A stretch of DNA of 64,000 bases from Winogradskyella bathintestinalis (GCF_030407435.1 NZ_JASDDK010000001.1:620001-684000), one strand, 5' to 3'. Positions 51,418-62,008 are shown, counted from the first letter of the stretch. The notes: generated from the sequence alone by a model not told the origin. A program made the numbers and translations.

Positions 51418-54063
51418 TTGAAAACCTATTACAAAATCATATTATTGCTTTTCTGCACAGCCATCCTAACCCAAAGCTGTTCACGCAAAAAAGACAAATT
51501 CATTAACCGTCAATTTCATGCTTTAGGCACAAAATATAATGTGTTGTATAATGGTAACATTGCTTTGCAAAGAGGCATTGAGGGAGTGAATGATGAGTTT
51601 ACCGAAAATTTTTGGGAACCGTTGCCTATAGAGCGTATGGATGTGTCCGAAGATATATTTCTACCAGGACAAACTAAAAATGCTGATTTTGAACGTGCCG
51701 AAGAAAAAGCCATTAAAGCTATTCAGACACACGGAATGAATATTGGGGGTAAGGAAAAAAATCCTCAAATTGACGAAGCCTATTTATTGTTAGGTCAAGC
51801 ACGTTATTTCGATCAACGTTTTGTCCCGGCGATGGCTGCTTTTAATAATATTTTAAATAAATATCCAACAAGCGATAAAATAAATCAAGTTAAAATCTGG
51901 CGCGAAAAAACAAGTATGCGTTTAGATAATAACGTAGGTGCCATTGAGAAACTAACTAGACTGCTTAGGGAGGAGGACATTGAAGGACAAGATTTGGCAG
52001 ACGCCTCGGCAGCCTTGGCTCAGGCTTACCTAAACACAGAATCTAAAGATAGTGCGCTTGCCCAACTAACTATTGCTGCGGAAAACACAGAAATTAAAAG
52101 AGAAAAGGCCCGTTACCATTTTATTAAAGGACAAATTTATAATGAATTCGGAAAAAAAGACAGTGCTAACATAGAGTTCGACGCCATTATTGATATGCAT
52201 CGCCAAGTGCCAAGGTCTTTCTATATTAATGCTCATATTGAAAAATCAAACAATTTTGATGCTTTAAATGGCAACGAAATAGAGTTTGAAGAATTTTTAG
52301 CTGAATTAGAAGAAAACAGGGAAAACAGGCCGTTTTTAGATAAAATCTATTACAGAATTGCAGAACACCACCGCCATAAGGCATCAGACAGTCTTTCGGA
52401 AGTCTATTATAATAAGTCACTTCGAAAAACAACATCAGATAAGTACTTAAAATCTCTCAATTACGAAACGTTGGGGAATATGTATTTCGACAGAAATTCT
52501 TATAAAACTGCGGGAGCATATTACGATTCTACGATGACTGCTATGGTTGACAATACTAAACCTTACAGAGTAATTAAAAAGAAACGGGAAAATCTTGTTG
52601 ACGTTATTTATTATGAAGGTATTGCTCAAACCAATGACAGTATTTTAAGAATGGTCAGTCTTCCAAAAGCAGAACAATTGGCGATTTACACAAAATTGGC
52701 AGAAGACCAAAGGGTAAGAGCTTTAGAGGCGCAAAAAGCGCAAGAAGCAGCCTTAGAGCGACAAACAAGTCAGCCGATAATGACTAATATTGATCAAAGA
52801 AAATCACGAAACGTAAGAAGTGTCAACGGTCCACCAAGTATATCTAGGGGTTCGCAATCTAAAGCCATTCAAACCAAAAACTCCACTAGAAACGTCAATA
52901 ATAAAAATAGCAGTTTTTATTTTTACAATCAAACAACGGTGGCTTATGGTAAAAATGAGTTTTTAAAAATTTGGGGAGATCGTAAGCTTCAAGATAATTG
53001 GAGACTTTCTAGTGAGCGTTCCAGTATGGCTAACACTGTAGCAAATGATAGTTTAACCGATACTGTTGTAGACGATATACGATTTAATCCCGACACTTAT
53101 TTGGCTTCTCTACCAACCGAGCAAATAGAATTAGATAGCATCGCTAAGGAGCGTAATTTTGCTTATTACCAATTGGGAATCATATATAAGGAGAAATTTA
53201 AAGAGCTTGAATTGGCTAAAACAAGGTTCGAAAATCTATTGGAAAACAACCCTGAAGACCGATTAATTTTGCCTTCAAAATATAATTTGTACCGTCTGTA
53301 TGTTGAACTTGGTTTAAACCGAAAGGCGGAAGCGATGAAAACGGCAATTATTAATGAATATCCAGAGTCCCGTTATGCCGAAATTTTATTAAATCCACAA
53401 TCTGAATTATCTAAAGACGAGAACAGTCCAGAGGCTATTTATACTAAACTCTATAAACAATTCGAAAACGAGGAATATACAGCTGTAATTGCGGAAGCGG
53501 AAACACAAATAAAACGATTAGAAGGTGATAATTTTGTACCTAAATTCGAAATTTTAAAAGCTTCGGCAAAAGGAAGGCTTTATGGTTTTGAAGCTTATAA
53601 AAAAGGCATTAATTATATTGCGCTAACTTATGCTAATACTGAGGCAGGAAAAAAAGCGCAAGACATTATATCAAATGCTTTTCCGGTTTTAGCAAAGAAA
53701 GATTTTGTAGCTAATGATGCGGCCAACAAGTTTAATGTAATTTTTCAATTCGAAAATAATGCAGGTGAAGATATAGAGGCTTTTATAAAGACATTAGACG
53801 AAGAGGTCGCTAAAATTGATTATTTTGATTTAACCACCTCAAAAGATGTTTATGACGAAAACACTACCTTTGTAGTGGTTCATGGATTAAAAAGTATAGG
53901 AGGCGCAAATGGATTTGCCGAATTGCTTAAATCTGGTGAAAAAGATAACCGAGGTCGCGTCGCAAAGCCAAAAATCACTCGACCTTATTTTGCTATTTCT
54001 TCACCAAACTATGCTATAATTCAGAGACATAAAAACTTAAATGCATATTTAGATTTAGAGTAA
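51418..54063 (+). CDS. sprE: SprE/PorW-like TPR lipoprotein of gliding and type IX secretion
   Basis: An 881-aa lipoprotein (lipobox LTQSC, Cys21). After the signal, FINRQFHALGTKYNVLYNGN and FTENFWEPLPIERM are the family hallmark. TPR arrays span about 110-400 and 575-760, with a low-complexity linker (about 440-500). F. johnsoniae SprE and P. gingivalis PorW are required for type IX secretion and gliding and act at the PorKLMN/PorV machinery. The start is TTG at 51418; no ATG fits the signal peptide. Identification rests on recollection of the family text. Confidence 0.85.
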   Translation: MKTYYKIILLLFCTAILTQSCSRKKDKFINRQFHALGTKYNVLYNGNIALQRGIEGVNDEFTENFWEPLPIERMDVSEDIFLPGQTKNADFERAEEKAIKAIQTHGMNIGGKEKNPQIDEAYLLLGQARYFDQRFVPAMAAFNNILNKYPTSDKINQVKIWREKTSMRLDNNVGAIEKLTRLLREEDIEGQDLADASAALAQAYLNTESKDSALAQLTIAAENTEIKREKARYHFIKGQIYNEFGKKDSANIEFDAIIDMHRQVPRSFYINAHIEKSNNFDALNGNEIEFEEFLAELEENRENRPFLDKIYYRIAEHHRHKASDSLSEVYYNKSLRKTTSDKYLKSLNYETLGNMYFDRNSYKTAGAYYDSTMTAMVDNTKPYRVIKKKRENLVDVIYYEGIAQTNDSILRMVSLPKAEQLAIYTKLAEDQRVRALEAQKAQEAALERQTSQPIMTNIDQRKSRNVRSVNGPPSISRGSQSKAIQTKNSTRNVNNKNSSFYFYNQTTVAYGKNEFLKIWGDRKLQDNWRLSSERSSMANTVANDSLTDTVVDDIRFNPDTYLASLPTEQIELDSIAKERNFAYYQLGIIYKEKFKELELAKTRFENLLENNPEDRLILPSKYNLYRLYVELGLNRKAEAMKTAIINEYPESRYAEILLNPQSELSKDENSPEAIYTKLYKQFENEEYTAVIAEAETQIKRLEGDNFVPKFEILKASAKGRLYGFEAYKKGINYIALTYANTEAGKKAQDIISNAFPVLAKKDFVANDAANKFNVIFQFENNAGEDIEAFIKTLDEEVAKIDYFDLTTSKDVYDENTTFVVVHGLKSIGGANGFAELLKSGEKDNRGRVAKPKITRPYFAISSPNYAIIQRHKNLNAYLDLE

Positions 54064-54087
54064 CTTAAAATCAAAAACCAAATCAAC

Positions 54088-54525
54088 ATGTTTTCTTCAG
54101 ACAACAAAAAACCAAAACAAGCAACCATGGAAACAAGTACGCAGCAAAATATTATAGCACAAGGCACAAAAATTGTAGGTGATATTGCTAGCCAAGGCCC
54201 ATTTAGAATCGACGGTACCGTAGAAGGTAATGTGAAAACTTCGGGTAAAGTGGTTGTTGGAAAATCGGGATATATTAAAGGAACTTTACAAGGTGAAAAT
54301 GCCGATTTTGAAGGTAAATTTTCTGGTAAACTTATTTTATCGGGCACGTTATCATTAAAGTCTACTGCGCATATTGAAGGCGAAGTGCATATTAATAAGT
54401 TGTCTGTTGAGCCTGGTGCAACATTCAATGCTACGTGTAGCATGAAAGGCACTGTAAAATCTTTATCAGGCGAGCCAAACAAATTACAACAACCACAACA
54501 ACAAGTTAAAGCTGAAAGCAAATAA
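54088..54525 (+). CDS. Bactofilin (polymer-forming cytoskeletal protein)
   Basis: A 145-aa beta-helix protein. After a short tail, the bactofilin core runs about 20-125: IIAQGTKIVGDIASQGPFRI, DGTVEGNVKTSGKVVVGKSG, GYIKGTLQGENADFEGKFSG. It forms filaments under the membrane that organise cell-wall or surface machinery. The C-terminal Gln-rich end overlaps the atpZ-like frame by 14 nt. The bactofilin/ATP synthase linkage is common in Flavobacteriaceae. Confidence 0.92.
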   Translation: MFSSDNKKPKQATMETSTQQNIIAQGTKIVGDIASQGPFRIDGTVEGNVKTSGKVVVGKSGYIKGTLQGENADFEGKFSGKLILSGTLSLKSTAHIEGEVHINKLSVEPGATFNATCSMKGTVKSLSGEPNKLQQPQQQVKAESK

Positions 54526-54727
54526 AGGTCCAAATAAGTTTATAAGGTTTACCGCTGTGGCATTTCAAATGGGGGGCACCATTTTCCTTGGTAACTATTT
54601 AGGACAATGGCTAGACGCCAAATACAGTACTGATTTTTGGGAAACCACCATAACGCTTATTTCAGTCCTCCTATCTATGTATTTGGTAATTTCTCAGGTC
54701 ATTAAAATGTCGAAGGAAGATGATTAA
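54512..54727 (+). CDS. atpZ: AtpZ/AtpI family protein (F0F1 assembly)
   Basis: A 71-aa two-helix protein read in a frame that overlaps the bactofilin end and the next gene. RFTAVAFQMGGTIFLGNYLG, QWLDAKY, then ITLISVLLSMYLVISQVIK match the ATPase_gene1/AtpI family. No ATG, GTG or TTG exists upstream in frame back to the TAA at 54455. A CTG at 54512 gives MKANKGPNKF, which fits the family start, so I use it with caution. It probably assists c-ring assembly or ion supply. Confidence 0.75.
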   Translation: MKANKGPNKFIRFTAVAFQMGGTIFLGNYLGQWLDAKYSTDFWETTITLISVLLSMYLVISQVIKMSKEDD

Positions 54728-55106
54728 GGCTCTTATGGTTTATATAATATCTTTTTTGGTATTATTTGTGTTAATCCATTTTTCGCAAGAATACCTTATG
54801 GACAAATCAAATATTCGATTTAGTCTATGGGATACCAATGTCTATTTCGCGGCGGCCTCATTACTGATATGTATCCATTTTCAATTTTTTTCACTTATTA
54901 AGAACTTAGAAACTCAACTAGGTTTTATTTACTTACCTACACTATTTATAAAAGGTGTTTTATTCTATGTAGCATTTAAGGATTCTGTTTTCAAAATTGA
55001 GGTGTTAAATATGACAGAACGATTAAGTCTTTTAATTCCATTGCTCTTATTCTTAGCATTGGAGGTCTTTTTTGTAGTAAAAATCATTGATAAAGATGAG
55101 CTATGA
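54720..55106 (+). CDS. Four-helix membrane protein, DUF6168 type
   Basis: A 128-aa protein with four transmembrane helices (about 4-22, 42-60, 70-87, 100-122). I recall the family as DUF6168, found before atpB in this group; the position matches AtpI/Atp small subunits in other bacteria. It overlaps atpZ by 8 nt. Function unknown, probably in ATP synthase assembly. Confidence 0.72.
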   Translation: MIKALMVYIISFLVLFVLIHFSQEYLMDKSNIRFSLWDTNVYFAAASLLICIHFQFFSLIKNLETQLGFIYLPTLFIKGVLFYVAFKDSVFKIEVLNMTERLSLLIPLLLFLALEVFFVVKIIDKDEL

Positions 55107-55126
55107 ATAATTAGTATAAAAACACA

Positions 55127-55155
55127 TTGTTATTTTAATAAATTGCGTACTTTTG
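55127..55155 (+). promoter_or_regulatory. Bacteroidota-type promoter for the atp operon
   Basis: TTG at 55127-55129 and TACTTTTG at 55148-55155 are 18 nt apart, an excellent match to the Bacteroidota -33/-7 promoter. It lies in the 36-88 nt upstream of atpB and shows that the in-frame TTG at 55143 is promoter, not coding. Confidence 0.72.
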
Positions 55156-55193
55156 CACGGAATTTGAGAAGAGGTTTTTTTGATTTTATAATA

Positions 55194-56363
55194 ATGAAGA
55201 TATTTCAACAAAGTTTTAGAAGTTTCGTACTTGCAATATTGGTGATTTTGCCAACAACTATTTTTGCAAATATTGCAGAGGGAGATGGTGGTCGTGTTTC
55301 AACGAAGCAAGAAGTAGAAGGGTATATTTTACATCACCTTAAAGATTCTCACGATTTTAATTTATTCTCATATACAGATGATTCTGGTGAGCGTAAGCAT
55401 GTTGGTTTTCCGTTGCCAGTGATTCTTTGGTCTTCGGAAGGTTTAGTTACTTTTATGTCTTCTGAGTTTCATCATGACGATAATGGCGAAGTTATCGTTG
55501 AGAAAAATGGACTTAAGTTTACAAAGATTCATTCTAAAATATATGAATTAGAAAAAGGAGCTACTGCTGTTAATTTCGATGCGGATCATCATGCCACAAA
55601 CGGAACTAAGCTTTTAGATTTTTCAATTACTAAAAGTGTTGTTGGAATCTTATTAATAGGCCTTTTAATGTTATTCTGGTTTTCTAGATTGGCAAATCAA
55701 TACAAGAAGAAACAAATTCCAACTGGGTTTGGACGTGTGTTAGAGCCTTTGGTGCTTTATGTACGTGATGAAATTTCAAGACCTAATGTTGGTGAGAAGC
55801 ATTATCGCAAATTTACAGGCTATTTATTAACTGTATTTTTCTTTATTTGGATTTTAAACATGGCAGGTTTAACACCGCTTGGTTTTAATGTTACTGGTCA
55901 GCTGGCTGTAACGGCGTGTTTAGCAATCTTTACACTTGTAATTTATACTATAAGTGGTAATAAGGACTACTGGATGCACATCTTATGGATGCCAGGAGTA
56001 CCGATTTTTGTTAAGCCAATTTTAGCAGTTATAGAATTGGTAGGAGCCTTTATCATTAAGCCGTTTTCATTACTAGTGCGTTTGTTTGCAAATATTTCTG
56101 CAGGTCATATTGTACTAATGAGTTTAATTGCTATTATGTTTACACTTAAAGATTCTTTGGGCGTAGCTGGTGCAACGGGTTTATCATTTGTATTATCATT
56201 TTTCCTTTTATTAATAGAATTATTAGTAGCATTCTTACAAGCCTATATTTTTACGATGCTTTCAGCATTATTTATAGGTATGGCTGTAGCAGAGCATGAT
56301 CATGGACATGATCTTGAGCGTGAAACAGCGGATGTGGAAGACGTAAGAGGAGATTTTATTTAA
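55194..56363 (+). CDS. atpB: F0F1 ATP synthase subunit a
   Basis: A 389-aa proton channel subunit. From the ATG at 55194 there is a signal-like N-terminus (to about IFANIAEG), an extended periplasmic His-rich region typical of Bacteroidota, then five or six helices. The essential Arg lies in the helix with FSLLVRLFANISAGHIVLMS (about residue 300), and LLIELLVAFLQAYIFTMLSA is near the end. A longer frame from 55143 is excluded by the promoter. Confidence 0.95.
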   Translation: MKIFQQSFRSFVLAILVILPTTIFANIAEGDGGRVSTKQEVEGYILHHLKDSHDFNLFSYTDDSGERKHVGFPLPVILWSSEGLVTFMSSEFHHDDNGEVIVEKNGLKFTKIHSKIYELEKGATAVNFDADHHATNGTKLLDFSITKSVVGILLIGLLMLFWFSRLANQYKKKQIPTGFGRVLEPLVLYVRDEISRPNVGEKHYRKFTGYLLTVFFFIWILNMAGLTPLGFNVTGQLAVTACLAIFTLVIYTISGNKDYWMHILWMPGVPIFVKPILAVIELVGAFIIKPFSLLVRLFANISAGHIVLMSLIAIMFTLKDSLGVAGATGLSFVLSFFLLLIELLVAFLQAYIFTMLSALFIGMAVAEHDHGHDLERETADVEDVRGDFI

Positions 56364-56379
56364 CAAGAGTTTTTTTTAA

Positions 56380-56592
<213 letters not shown>

Positions 56593-56690
56593 GAACCAAA
56601 TCAAAATTACAAGAACACTATCCTGTAACGGTTGGTTGCAGGACGTGTTTTTTAAATTAAAAAAAAACAAACACCTAATTAGTTAATAGG

Positions 56691-57191
56691 ATGGAAACAT
56701 TATTAAACGATTTTTCGCCAGGATTATTTGTAGTATCGACCATACTTTTGTTGGTATTGATTGCATTAATGGTAAAGTTTGCTTGGAAACCAATTTTGAC
56801 ATCATTAAATGAAAGAGAAGAAGGTATTCAAGGAGCTTTAGATGCAGCTGAAAAAGCAAAGCTTGAAATGGCAAATCTTCAAGCTGATAACCAAAAGTTA
56901 TTACAAGAAGCACGTTTAGAAAGAGAAACAATGCTTAAAGAAGCGCGTGAATTGAAAGCTAAAATGATTGCTGATGCAGAAGCACAAGCACAAGACCAAG
57001 CTAATAAAATAATTTCACAAGCACAAGAAGCTATTTTAAGTGAAAAGAAAGCGGCTATGGCAGAATTAAAAAGTCATGTTGCAGGTTTATCTCTAGAGAT
57101 TGCAGAAAAGGTAGTAAGAAAAGAATTATCTGATAAAGACAAGCAACTGGCATTGGTTGAGTCTATGTTAGGTGAAGCAACTTTAAACTAA
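56691..57191 (+). CDS. atpF: F0F1 ATP synthase subunit b
   Basis: A 166-aa peripheral-stalk subunit: one N-terminal helix (GLFVVSTILLLVLIALMVKF) and a long charged coiled coil beginning at WKPILTSLNEREEGI. Length is typical. It is 98 nt after atpE. Confidence 0.96.
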   Translation: METLLNDFSPGLFVVSTILLLVLIALMVKFAWKPILTSLNEREEGIQGALDAAEKAKLEMANLQADNQKLLQEARLERETMLKEARELKAKMIADAEAQAQDQANKIISQAQEAILSEKKAAMAELKSHVAGLSLEIAEKVVRKELSDKDKQLALVESMLGEATLN

Positions 57192-57255
57192 TTAGTAACC
57201 AAGGTGTCATATTGAACGTACTAAAAATGCACTCAATATAAAAGTTGAAAAGGAT

Positions 57256-57786
57256 ATGAACAGAGCAGCCATAAGATATGCTAAAGCAGTTTTAAGTTTA
57301 GCGACAGATCAAAAATCAGCGGAAGCGGTTAATAGTGATATGAAATCAATCGTTAACGCTATTGCTGGAAGTGAAGATTTAAATCAAATGCTACAAAGTC
57401 CGGTTGTAAAATCATCTGATAAAAAAGCAGTACTTACCAAAGTATTCAAGGACGCTAATGCATCAACGATGAACTTAATAGACACGTTGATTGATAATAA
57501 AAGATTAGCACTCTTAAACGATGTTGCTTCTAGTTATAATACATTGTTCGACAGGTTAAGAGATTCACAAATAGCAAAAGTAACTACAGCAGTACCTTTA
57601 ACTGAGGATTTAAAACTTAAGGTAATGGCTAAGGTGAAGGAATTAACGGGTAAAGAAGCAGAAGTAAAAAATATTATAGATGAAAGCATTTTAGGTGGTT
57701 TCATTTTAAGAGTTGGTGATATTCAGTATAATGCTAGTATCGCAAATAAACTCGATAAATTAAAAAGAGAATTTACATTTAATTAA
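57256..57786 (+). CDS. atpH: F0F1 ATP synthase subunit delta
   Basis: A 176-aa subunit linking the stalk to F1. RAAIRYAKAVLSLATDQ at the start, LIDNKRLALLNDVASSYN in the middle and IDESILGGFILRVGDIQYNA at the end are the family hallmarks. Confidence 0.95.
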   Translation: MNRAAIRYAKAVLSLATDQKSAEAVNSDMKSIVNAIAGSEDLNQMLQSPVVKSSDKKAVLTKVFKDANASTMNLIDTLIDNKRLALLNDVASSYNTLFDRLRDSQIAKVTTAVPLTEDLKLKVMAKVKELTGKEAEVKNIIDESILGGFILRVGDIQYNASIANKLDKLKREFTFN

Positions 57787-57847
57787 ACGATATTCGTTCA
57801 CTGAGCCTATGCGATGTGAGTGCCTAATATCTAATATCTAAATAAAG

Positions 57848-59428
57848 ATGGCAGAAGTAAAACCAGCTGAAATATCAGCAATCTTAAAAGAACAAATTTC
57901 AGGCTTTGAAGCAAGTGCTTCATTAGACGAAGTGGGAACTGTATTAACGGTAGGTGATGGTATTGTACGTGCTTACGGATTGGCTAACGCAGAATATGGC
58001 GAATTAGTGGAATTCGAAGGTGGTGCTGAAGGTATCGTACTTAACCTGGAAGAAGATAACGTAGGTATTGTACTTTTAGGGACTTCAGTAGGTGTAAAAG
58101 AAGGTTCTACAGTAAAACGTACTGAACGTATCGCCTCTGTAAAAGTAGGTGAAGGTATCGTTGGTCGTGTAGTAGATACTTTAGGTAACCCTATCGATGG
58201 TAAGGGACCCATTGCTGGTGAAACTTATGAGATGCCTTTAGAGCGTAAAGCGCCAGGTGTAATCTATAGAGAACCGGTAACTGAACCATTACAAACAGGA
58301 ATTAAAGCAATTGATGCTATGATCCCAGTTGGTAGAGGACAACGTGAGTTGGTGATTGGTGACAGACAAACAGGTAAAACTGCAGTTTGTATTGATGCTA
58401 TCTTAAATCAAAAAGAATTTTACGATGCAGGTGAGCCTGTATATTGTATATATGTTGCTGTAGGTCAGAAGGCTTCAACAGTAGCTTTAATTGCTAAAAC
58501 TTTAGAAGAAAAAGGTGCTTTAGCATACACAACTATAGTTGCTGCGAATGCATCAGACCCTGCTGCAATGCAAGTTTATGCGCCGTTTACAGGAGCATCT
58601 ATTGGAGAGTATTTTAGAGATACTGGTCGTCCTGCTTTAATTGTGTTTGATGATTTGTCAAAACAAGCCGTGGCATACCGTGAAGTATCTTTATTATTAA
58701 GACGTCCTCCAGGACGTGAGGCATATCCTGGTGATGTATTCTATTTACACTCAAGATTATTAGAGCGTTCTGCGAAAGTAATTAACGATGATTCTATTGC
58801 TAGAGAAATGAACGATTTACCAGAGGTTTTAAAACCTTTAGTGAAAGGTGGTGGTTCTCTTACAGCTTTACCTATTATCGAAACACAAGCAGGTGACGTT
58901 TCAGCATATATTCCTACCAATGTAATTTCTATTACTGATGGTCAGATTTTCTTAGATGGTGATTTATTTAACTCTGGTGTACGTCCAGCGATTAATGTAG
59001 GTATTTCTGTATCTCGTGTTGGTGGTAACGCTCAGATTAAATCTATGAAGAAAGTATCTGGTACCTTAAAATTAGATCAAGCACAATTCCGCGAATTAGA
59101 AGCGTTTGCTAAGTTTGGTTCAGATTTAGATGCCGTGACCTTAAACGTAATTAATAAAGGTAAGCGTAACGTAGAAATTTTAAAGCAAGCGCAGAACGAT
59201 CCTTTTAAAGTAGAAGATCAGGTGGCTATCATTTATGCAGGATCGAAGAACTTATTAAAAGATGTTCCTGTAGAGAAAGTAAAAGAATTTGAACGCGATT
59301 ATTTAGAGTACTTAAATGCAAAGCATAGAGATACATTAGATACGCTGAAAGCAGGTAAATTAACTGATGAAGTTATTGACGTGTTGACTACAGTAGCTAA
59401 AGATCTTTCAGGAAAATATAGAGCTTAA
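57848..59428 (+). CDS. atpA: F0F1 ATP synthase subunit alpha
   Basis: A 526-aa non-catalytic F1 subunit. The N-terminal barrel has [20 protein letters not shown]; Walker A is GDRQTGKTA (about 172-180); the switch region [20 protein letters not shown] and [20 protein letters not shown] are intact; the C-terminal domain is complete. The GC-richer codon choice compared with flanking accessory genes fits a highly expressed gene. Confidence 0.98.
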   Translation: MAEVKPAEISAILKEQISGFEASASLDEVGTVLTVGDGIVRAYGLANAEYGELVEFEGGAEGIVLNLEEDNVGIVLLGTSVGVKEGSTVKRTERIASVKVGEGIVGRVVDTLGNPIDGKGPIAGETYEMPLERKAPGVIYREPVTEPLQTGIKAIDAMIPVGRGQRELVIGDRQTGKTAVCIDAILNQKEFYDAGEPVYCIYVAVGQKASTVALIAKTLEEKGALAYTTIVAANASDPAAMQVYAPFTGASIGEYFRDTGRPALIVFDDLSKQAVAYREVSLLLRRPPGREAYPGDVFYLHSRLLERSAKVINDDSIAREMNDLPEVLKPLVKGGGSLTALPIIETQAGDVSAYIPTNVISITDGQIFLDGDLFNSGVRPAINVGISVSRVGGNAQIKSMKKVSGTLKLDQAQFRELEAFAKFGSDLDAVTLNVINKGKRNVEILKQAQNDPFKVEDQVAIIYAGSKNLLKDVPVEKVKEFERDYLEYLNAKHRDTLDTLKAGKLTDEVIDVLTTVAKDLSGKYRA

Positions 59429-59563
59429 AAAAAGTAATGAGTTTTGAGTTATGAGATCTTGGTTTTTACGCTTTCATAACTCAAAATTTAAATTAATGTT
59501 ACTCGGAATATCTACTGTGCTAAACACAGCTAAAGTATAGAGGAGTCTTTAATATTATATAGA

Positions 59564-60424
59564 ATGGCGAATTTAAAGGAAATTAGAAACAGAATATCAT
59601 CAGTGTCTTCAACCATGCAGATTACCAGTGCTATGAAAATGGTATCTGCTGCTAAGTTAAAGAAAGCTCAAGATGCTATTACGGCAATGCGTCCTTATTC
59701 TAATAAGTTAACTGAATTACTTCAGAGTTTGAGCGCCACTTCAGAAGCTGATTCTGCTAGTAAGTATGCCGAACAACGCGAAGTTGAAAAAGTACTTATT
59801 GTTGCCATTACTTCTAACAGAGGTTTAGCAGGTGCATTTAATTCTAATATCATTAAGCAAGTTTCAAAATTGACTAATGAGACTTATACCAATAAAGAAG
59901 TGTCATATTTAGCTATTGGTAAGAAGGCGAATGATGCATTTAAGAAAACGAATAAAGTTATTGCCAACGAAAGTGAGTTGTATGATGACTTAACGTTTGA
60001 TAACGTTTCTAAAATAGCAGAAATGTTAATGGAGAAATTCGTATCTGGTGAGTTCGATAAAATTGAGATTGTTTACAATCACTTTAAAAACGCTGCAACA
60101 CAACTTGTAATAACTGAACAATTTTTACCAATTGTACCGGTAGAAAGTGATGAAAACGTGAATTTAGATTACATTTTTGAACCGTCTAAATTAGAAATTG
60201 TTGAAGAATTAATACCTAAGTCTTTAAAGACGCAACTTTACAAAGGTATTAGAGATTCATTTGCTTCTGAGCACGGTGCTCGTATGACTGCAATGCATAA
60301 AGCAACGGATAACGCGACGGAGTTGAGAGATCAGTTAAAATTAACTTATAATAAAGCAAGGCAAGCAGCAATTACCAACGAAATCCTTGAGATTGTTGGT
60401 GGAGCTGAAGCTTTAAATAACTAA
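59564..60424 (+). CDS. atpG: F0F1 ATP synthase subunit gamma
   Basis: A 286-aa central rotor. The N-terminal coiled coil has NRISSVSSTMQITSAMKMVS and the C-terminal coil has SEHGARMTAMHKATDNATEL, both highly conserved. It is the last gene of the operon; atpD and atpC are absent and, as in other Bacteroidota, probably form a separate operon. Confidence 0.97.
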   Translation: MANLKEIRNRISSVSSTMQITSAMKMVSAAKLKKAQDAITAMRPYSNKLTELLQSLSATSEADSASKYAEQREVEKVLIVAITSNRGLAGAFNSNIIKQVSKLTNETYTNKEVSYLAIGKKANDAFKKTNKVIANESELYDDLTFDNVSKIAEMLMEKFVSGEFDKIEIVYNHFKNAATQLVITEQFLPIVPVESDENVNLDYIFEPSKLEIVEELIPKSLKTQLYKGIRDSFASEHGARMTAMHKATDNATELRDQLKLTYNKARQAAITNEILEIVGGAEALNN

Positions 60425-60481
60425 CGAATTACACTAAACTGTTCCTTCCCCTAATATTGAGAGAGAAGATTCAAAATTATG

Positions 60482-60513
60482 AAAGCCTAACTTTAGTGAG
60501 TTAGGCTTTTTTT
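60482..60513 (+). terminator. Rho-independent terminator of the atp operon
   Basis: AAAGCCTAAC - 8-nt loop - GTTAGGCTTT followed by a T run. A strong intrinsic terminator 58 nt after the atpG stop. Confidence 0.92.
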
Positions 60514-60796
60514 GTTACACACGTTTCAAAAAGCGATATGAAACTTGTAGACACTGTTAAATGGGCGAATGTATTATAATATAAACTGTGATACTATCTA
60601 ACATTACATCATACGACTCTTAACTCAAACAATCTATAGTTTTATTTACTATTGTCATAGACTATTTCCCATATTGACACGTTGCAGTTGGTTATATTCT
60701 TATAAATAAATACATTACATCTAATTAAAACATATGCTTTGAAGGATAAATTGGTTCTTAATATATATCGGCTTTCAAATCGTAACCTTTAATACA
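60514..60796. other. Intergenic region, nothing recognised
   Basis: AT-rich gap between the atp terminator and the first tandem lipoprotein gene. I see no ORF or RNA gene. It presumably contains the promoter of the tandem family. Confidence 0.4.
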
Positions 60797-61292
60797 ATGA
60801 GATTCCACACAAGGCTAGCTTGCTTATTCGTTATATTATTCACTTTTCAATGTTCTAGTTCAAAAGATCAAGTAACAACCTTTCGAAAAACCAACCACGT
60901 TTAACGTTAGTTCTGTTTCTTTTCGAGAATGGTATGTTGGTATTAAAGTTGGCGGTACTGGGATTAATGTTTTTGTTCCAATTGTCAATAAATCTAAGTA
61001 CACTATTATAGACAGTGTATATTTCAGAAATCTAAAAGGAAAACTTATTATAAAAGATGACAGGTATTTTGCCGTGCTAAAAAATGATTCACCACATTAT
61101 ATTTTTACCAAAGGTGAAAAAGGTATTGTCTATCCTTTTGCCTTAAATGATGCTGAATGTGCAATTAGCTACATTGATAATGGCAAAACAAAATATATTA
61201 AGGTTGCACAGGTTAATATAGTAGAAGGAACTTATTACGAAAACGGACCTCTTTCGGTTTACGAAAACACATCATCGGCTGTAATTGCTTAA
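60797..61292 (+). pseudogene. Tandem exported family, copy 1 (frameshifted)
   Basis: The ATG at 60797 starts a lipoprotein signal (MRFHTRLACLFVILFTFQC) that runs into a TAA at 60902. From about 60876 the +1 frame is open and reads PTTFNVSSVSFREWYVGIKV, GGTGINVFVPIVNKSKY and YENGPLSVYENTSSAVIA to 61292. This matches copy 2 along its length, so one base is gained or lost near the A5 run at 60886-60890. It may be a real mutation or a sequencing error. Confidence 0.78.
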
Positions 61293-61422
61293 CATAATGA
61301 AAAAAAATAGGAATAGTCATTTTATTAAGTCTAAGTTGTATTTCGTCGATAAAATATGTTTTTAAAAGATAAAAATATTTTTTTTAGCTATATTGGTCTA
61401 CCAAATCTAAACCTAAATTAAA

Positions 61423-61959
61423 ATGAAATTACTTAAAAAGGCAACCTACGCCCTAATTTTTGCAGTGATTTATGGTATCTCATTTCCTTGTACCGCCCAA
61501 CAAAACACAACGGTAACTACTATAGAGACTCGAGCACCATTTACGGTGAATCATGTATATTTTCAAGAGTGGTATGCAGGAATTAAAGTGGGAGGTACAG
61601 GAATAAACATTTTTCTTCCAATTATCGATCTTGCTGAAAATGTTGAAATAAATGAAATCTATTTCAGAAATCTTCAAGGTCAGCTGAGTAAAAAAGATGG
61701 CCGATATTTTGCAACACTCAAAAACAAATCTAGAAATTATACTTTTAGAAAATCAGAAAAACCCGCGGATTATCCATTTACGCTCAAGGATGACGAATGT
61801 ATTATTAGTTATATAGAGAATGACATTGTAAAGTATTTTAAAATTTCAACTATCAATGAAGTTGCGGGTACTTATTATGAAAACGGGCCACCTACAATTT
61901 ACCAAACTGAGACCTCCACTGGTTTAGCTGCTCTCGATGATGACATGGTTGAAAACTAG
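61423..61959 (+). CDS. Tandem exported family, copy 2
   Basis: A 178-aa exported protein: signal peptide to about residue 27 (GISFPCTAQQ; either a lipobox Cys or signal peptidase I cleavage), then a beta-rich domain with EWYAGIKVGGTGINIFLPII, EINEIYFRNLQGQL, DDECIISYIENDIVKYFKIS and AGTYYENGPPTIYQ. Closely related to copy 1 and more distantly to copy 3. The family is not one I recognise. It stands alone before a terminator. Confidence 0.75.
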   Translation: MKLLKKATYALIFAVIYGISFPCTAQQNTTVTTIETRAPFTVNHVYFQEWYAGIKVGGTGINIFLPIIDLAENVEINEIYFRNLQGQLSKKDGRYFATLKNKSRNYTFRKSEKPADYPFTLKDDECIISYIENDIVKYFKISTINEVAGTYYENGPPTIYQTETSTGLAALDDDMVEN

Positions 61960-61980
61960 TGCTTTAAATTTATAATATAT

Positions 61981-62008
61981 AGCCTTGCCTAAAACGCAAG
62001 GCTTTTTT
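61981..62008 (+). terminator. Rho-independent terminator
   Basis: AGCCTTGC - CTAAAAC loop - GCAAGGCT followed by T6. It ends the transcript of tandem copies 1-2. Confidence 0.9.

Noticed and set aside
54021..54533. 170-codon minus-strand ORF opposite the bactofilin gene
   Set aside because: Shadow of the conserved bactofilin frame; Cys/Pro-rich translation without any recognisable domain.
55143..55193. N-terminal extension of atpB
   Set aside because: The stretch contains the -7 promoter element TACTTTTG; the ATG at 55194 gives a proper signal-like N-terminus.
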